From NCBI GenBank assembly GCA_948567375.1, contig OX419756.1:47754333-47818332 (forward strand): a stretch of DNA of 64,000 nucleotides, read 5' to 3'. The translations under genes and the position numbers were made by a program. Source of the DNA: Lunularia cruciata. Taxonomy: Eukaryota; Streptophyta; Marchantiopsida; Lunulariales; Lunulariaceae. The notes beneath the pieces are model-generated. The model was not told the origin of the DNA. It saw nothing but the letters and a program-made list of their open reading frames with translations, and did not search any database. Shown here one piece after another: positions 63,001 through 64,000 of this stretch (its first letter is position 1; each line of letters begins with the position of its first letter).

Positions 63001-64000
63001 TGACTTCTTCGTATCTCGGCTAATTTTCATTGCTTTTTTGATGGGTAGTGTATAATCCGTTCCTTTGTATTAAGGATAAGATGAGTTTTACAAGAAGACG
63101 ATCAATTCATCTCCTACGAGTGTTTCGGTTTGGTGTGTAGCGATTCTTGGAGGCTCGGGTTTCTAATTTCTAATTCCTAATTTGGCTCGTAGTTTGATAC
63201 GATCCAAATTTGGTTTCATGGGGTCCTCCCATCCTTCTTGTGATCCTACGTGCGACGTTTTGGTTTTGTTTCATACGATCCAAGTATCATGTCACGCGTT
63301 TCATTCCAAGACCTCCCAAAAATATAAGGTCCCCAGATCTGACGATTACTGCACCATGAACAAGGGATGACTCAGTCGAATTCATTCAAGGCGATAATGG
63401 CTTTTCTGCAGGATAGGAGAAAGGGAGACGAACATAAGAATCTTGTGCTCTGCATTCTGTGAATCTTGCACGATGCCAAGGGCATCACACAAGATCCTGT
63501 CATTAAACATCACCATGTGCTTAACCAAAATGAGGACCCAGACGACACAGTACAGAGCTGTAAAGCCCCCCCGCCTCATTATCCACTCGTGTACATCATG
63601 CTATCACAATGCAGTATTCTCATGAGAACTGCCTGCTGTCAAGCTCAGTCGTGATGATCACAATCTAGTGCACGGGAAGTGAGACCATGTCTCTCGCGAA
63701 GCAAAATCACAAGATAAGATCAACATTTAGAGAAAGTCAGCGGGGAATATCACAGCCTTGAGGCTCGAAACACATCTGGGGGACTTTTAAAACAAATTTA
63801 CTGATATTTATTGAATCCGTGAAACTCAATAAACTTTAAGGATGCTTGTAAAACAAATGCCTCTCATTTGTAAACGCTTGTTGTAAAATTTTGGACGCTC
63901 GTAAAAATGTTGTATCTGCAAAAATTTCGGGCGAATGTTTAACATTAAGTCCAGTGGATGACGTAACCCCGTAAAAAGGTATGGGTCACATTTTTTGCAA
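60100..64000. other. Intergenic region with no recognised gene
   Basis: Only short frames are present, often on both strands at once (60281-60619). An inverted repeat occurs at 62026-62088. CGTAAA/TTTACG motifs cluster at about 61985-62420 and again at 63840-64000. No TE domain is seen. Confidence 0.45.
62026..62088. repeat. Imperfect inverted repeat
   Basis: Arms AAAAATGAAAGGGTCGTGAA (62026-62045) and TTACGGCCCCTTTCATTTTT (62069-62088) pair over about 17 of 20 positions, with a 23-bp spacer. It may be the trace of a small DNA transposon. Confidence 0.5.

Noticed and set aside
1-64000. CRISPR arrays, operons, ribosome-binding sites, tRNA and rRNA genes
   Set aside because: The content is eukaryotic nuclear DNA. 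No regularly spaced identical repeats, no tRNA cloverleaf and no rRNA-like sequence were seen.

Overview
The window reads as a nuclear segment of a land plant outside the seed plants, most likely a bryophyte. Three intact spliced host genes have typical plant relatives: a chloroplast DUF3143 protein, the chloroplast ankyrin protein LTD (GDC1), and a phospholipase D alpha. Introns have GT/AG ends and the intergenic DNA is AT-rich. The species assignment is inference; I cannot separate moss, liverwort, hornwort or another early-diverging lineage from this sequence alone.

Layout. Positions 1-1260 are the 3' end of an unusual Ty3/Gypsy element (copy A), cut by the window edge. Positions 1261-8300 are low-information DNA with a broken hAT-like transposase gene (4267-5655, minus). 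A decayed Ty1/Copia relic lies on the minus strand at about 8380-10560. Positions 10.7-14.7 kb hold short degenerate repeats. From about 14.7 to 33.3 kb there is a three-level nest. An old Gypsy relic (E) was split by a chromodomain-bearing Gypsy element (D, 16016-32422, TSD ACACA). The 5' LTR of D was then split by element B (16463-26249, minus). A solo LTR of the A/B family sits at 34171-34726 with TSD GATT. A very decayed Gypsy relic (F, about 36.4-44.55 kb) contains an old solo LTR of the D family (41421-42020). A Ty1/Copia relic follows at about 44.6-47.74 kb. At about 47.7-48.3 kb the sequence turns into a gene island: DUF3143 (48363-49817, minus), LTD (50781-52320, plus) and PLD alpha (56226-59666, minus). 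I recognise nothing coding from 60.1 to 64 kb.

Main discovery candidate. Element B is a Ty3/Gypsy retrotransposon that carries a C5 cytosine DNA methyltransferase domain between protease and reverse transcriptase (about 20740-21701, minus), and a PHD finger directly after the integrase C-terminal domain. Copy A has the same integrase-PHD arrangement. Methyltransferase-bearing retrotransposons have been described in dinoflagellates and charophyte algae (de Mendoza and co-workers, 2018); I do not know of one described in a land plant with an integrase-PHD fusion. The element could therefore both write DNA methylation and read chromatin. Both copies seen here are fossils: B is broken about eight to ten times.

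The family also has odd ends. A 105-bp unit occurs both at the 3' end of the LTR and again between the polypurine tract and the 3' LTR, while the 5' LTR of B lacks it. Insertions make 4-bp target duplications. B sits inside D, yet its LTR pair is more diverged (about 30 differences in 450 positions by eye) than that of D (about 25 in 700). Many differences are transitions, several at CpG, as expected if the element was heavily methylated.

How the host genes relate. DUF3143 and LTD are divergent neighbours, both with apparent chloroplast transit peptides, and share a 963-bp upstream region. LTD routes light-harvesting proteins to the thylakoid signal-recognition-particle pathway. PLD alpha is a cytosolic, membrane-binding lipid-signalling enzyme with no evident link to the other two.
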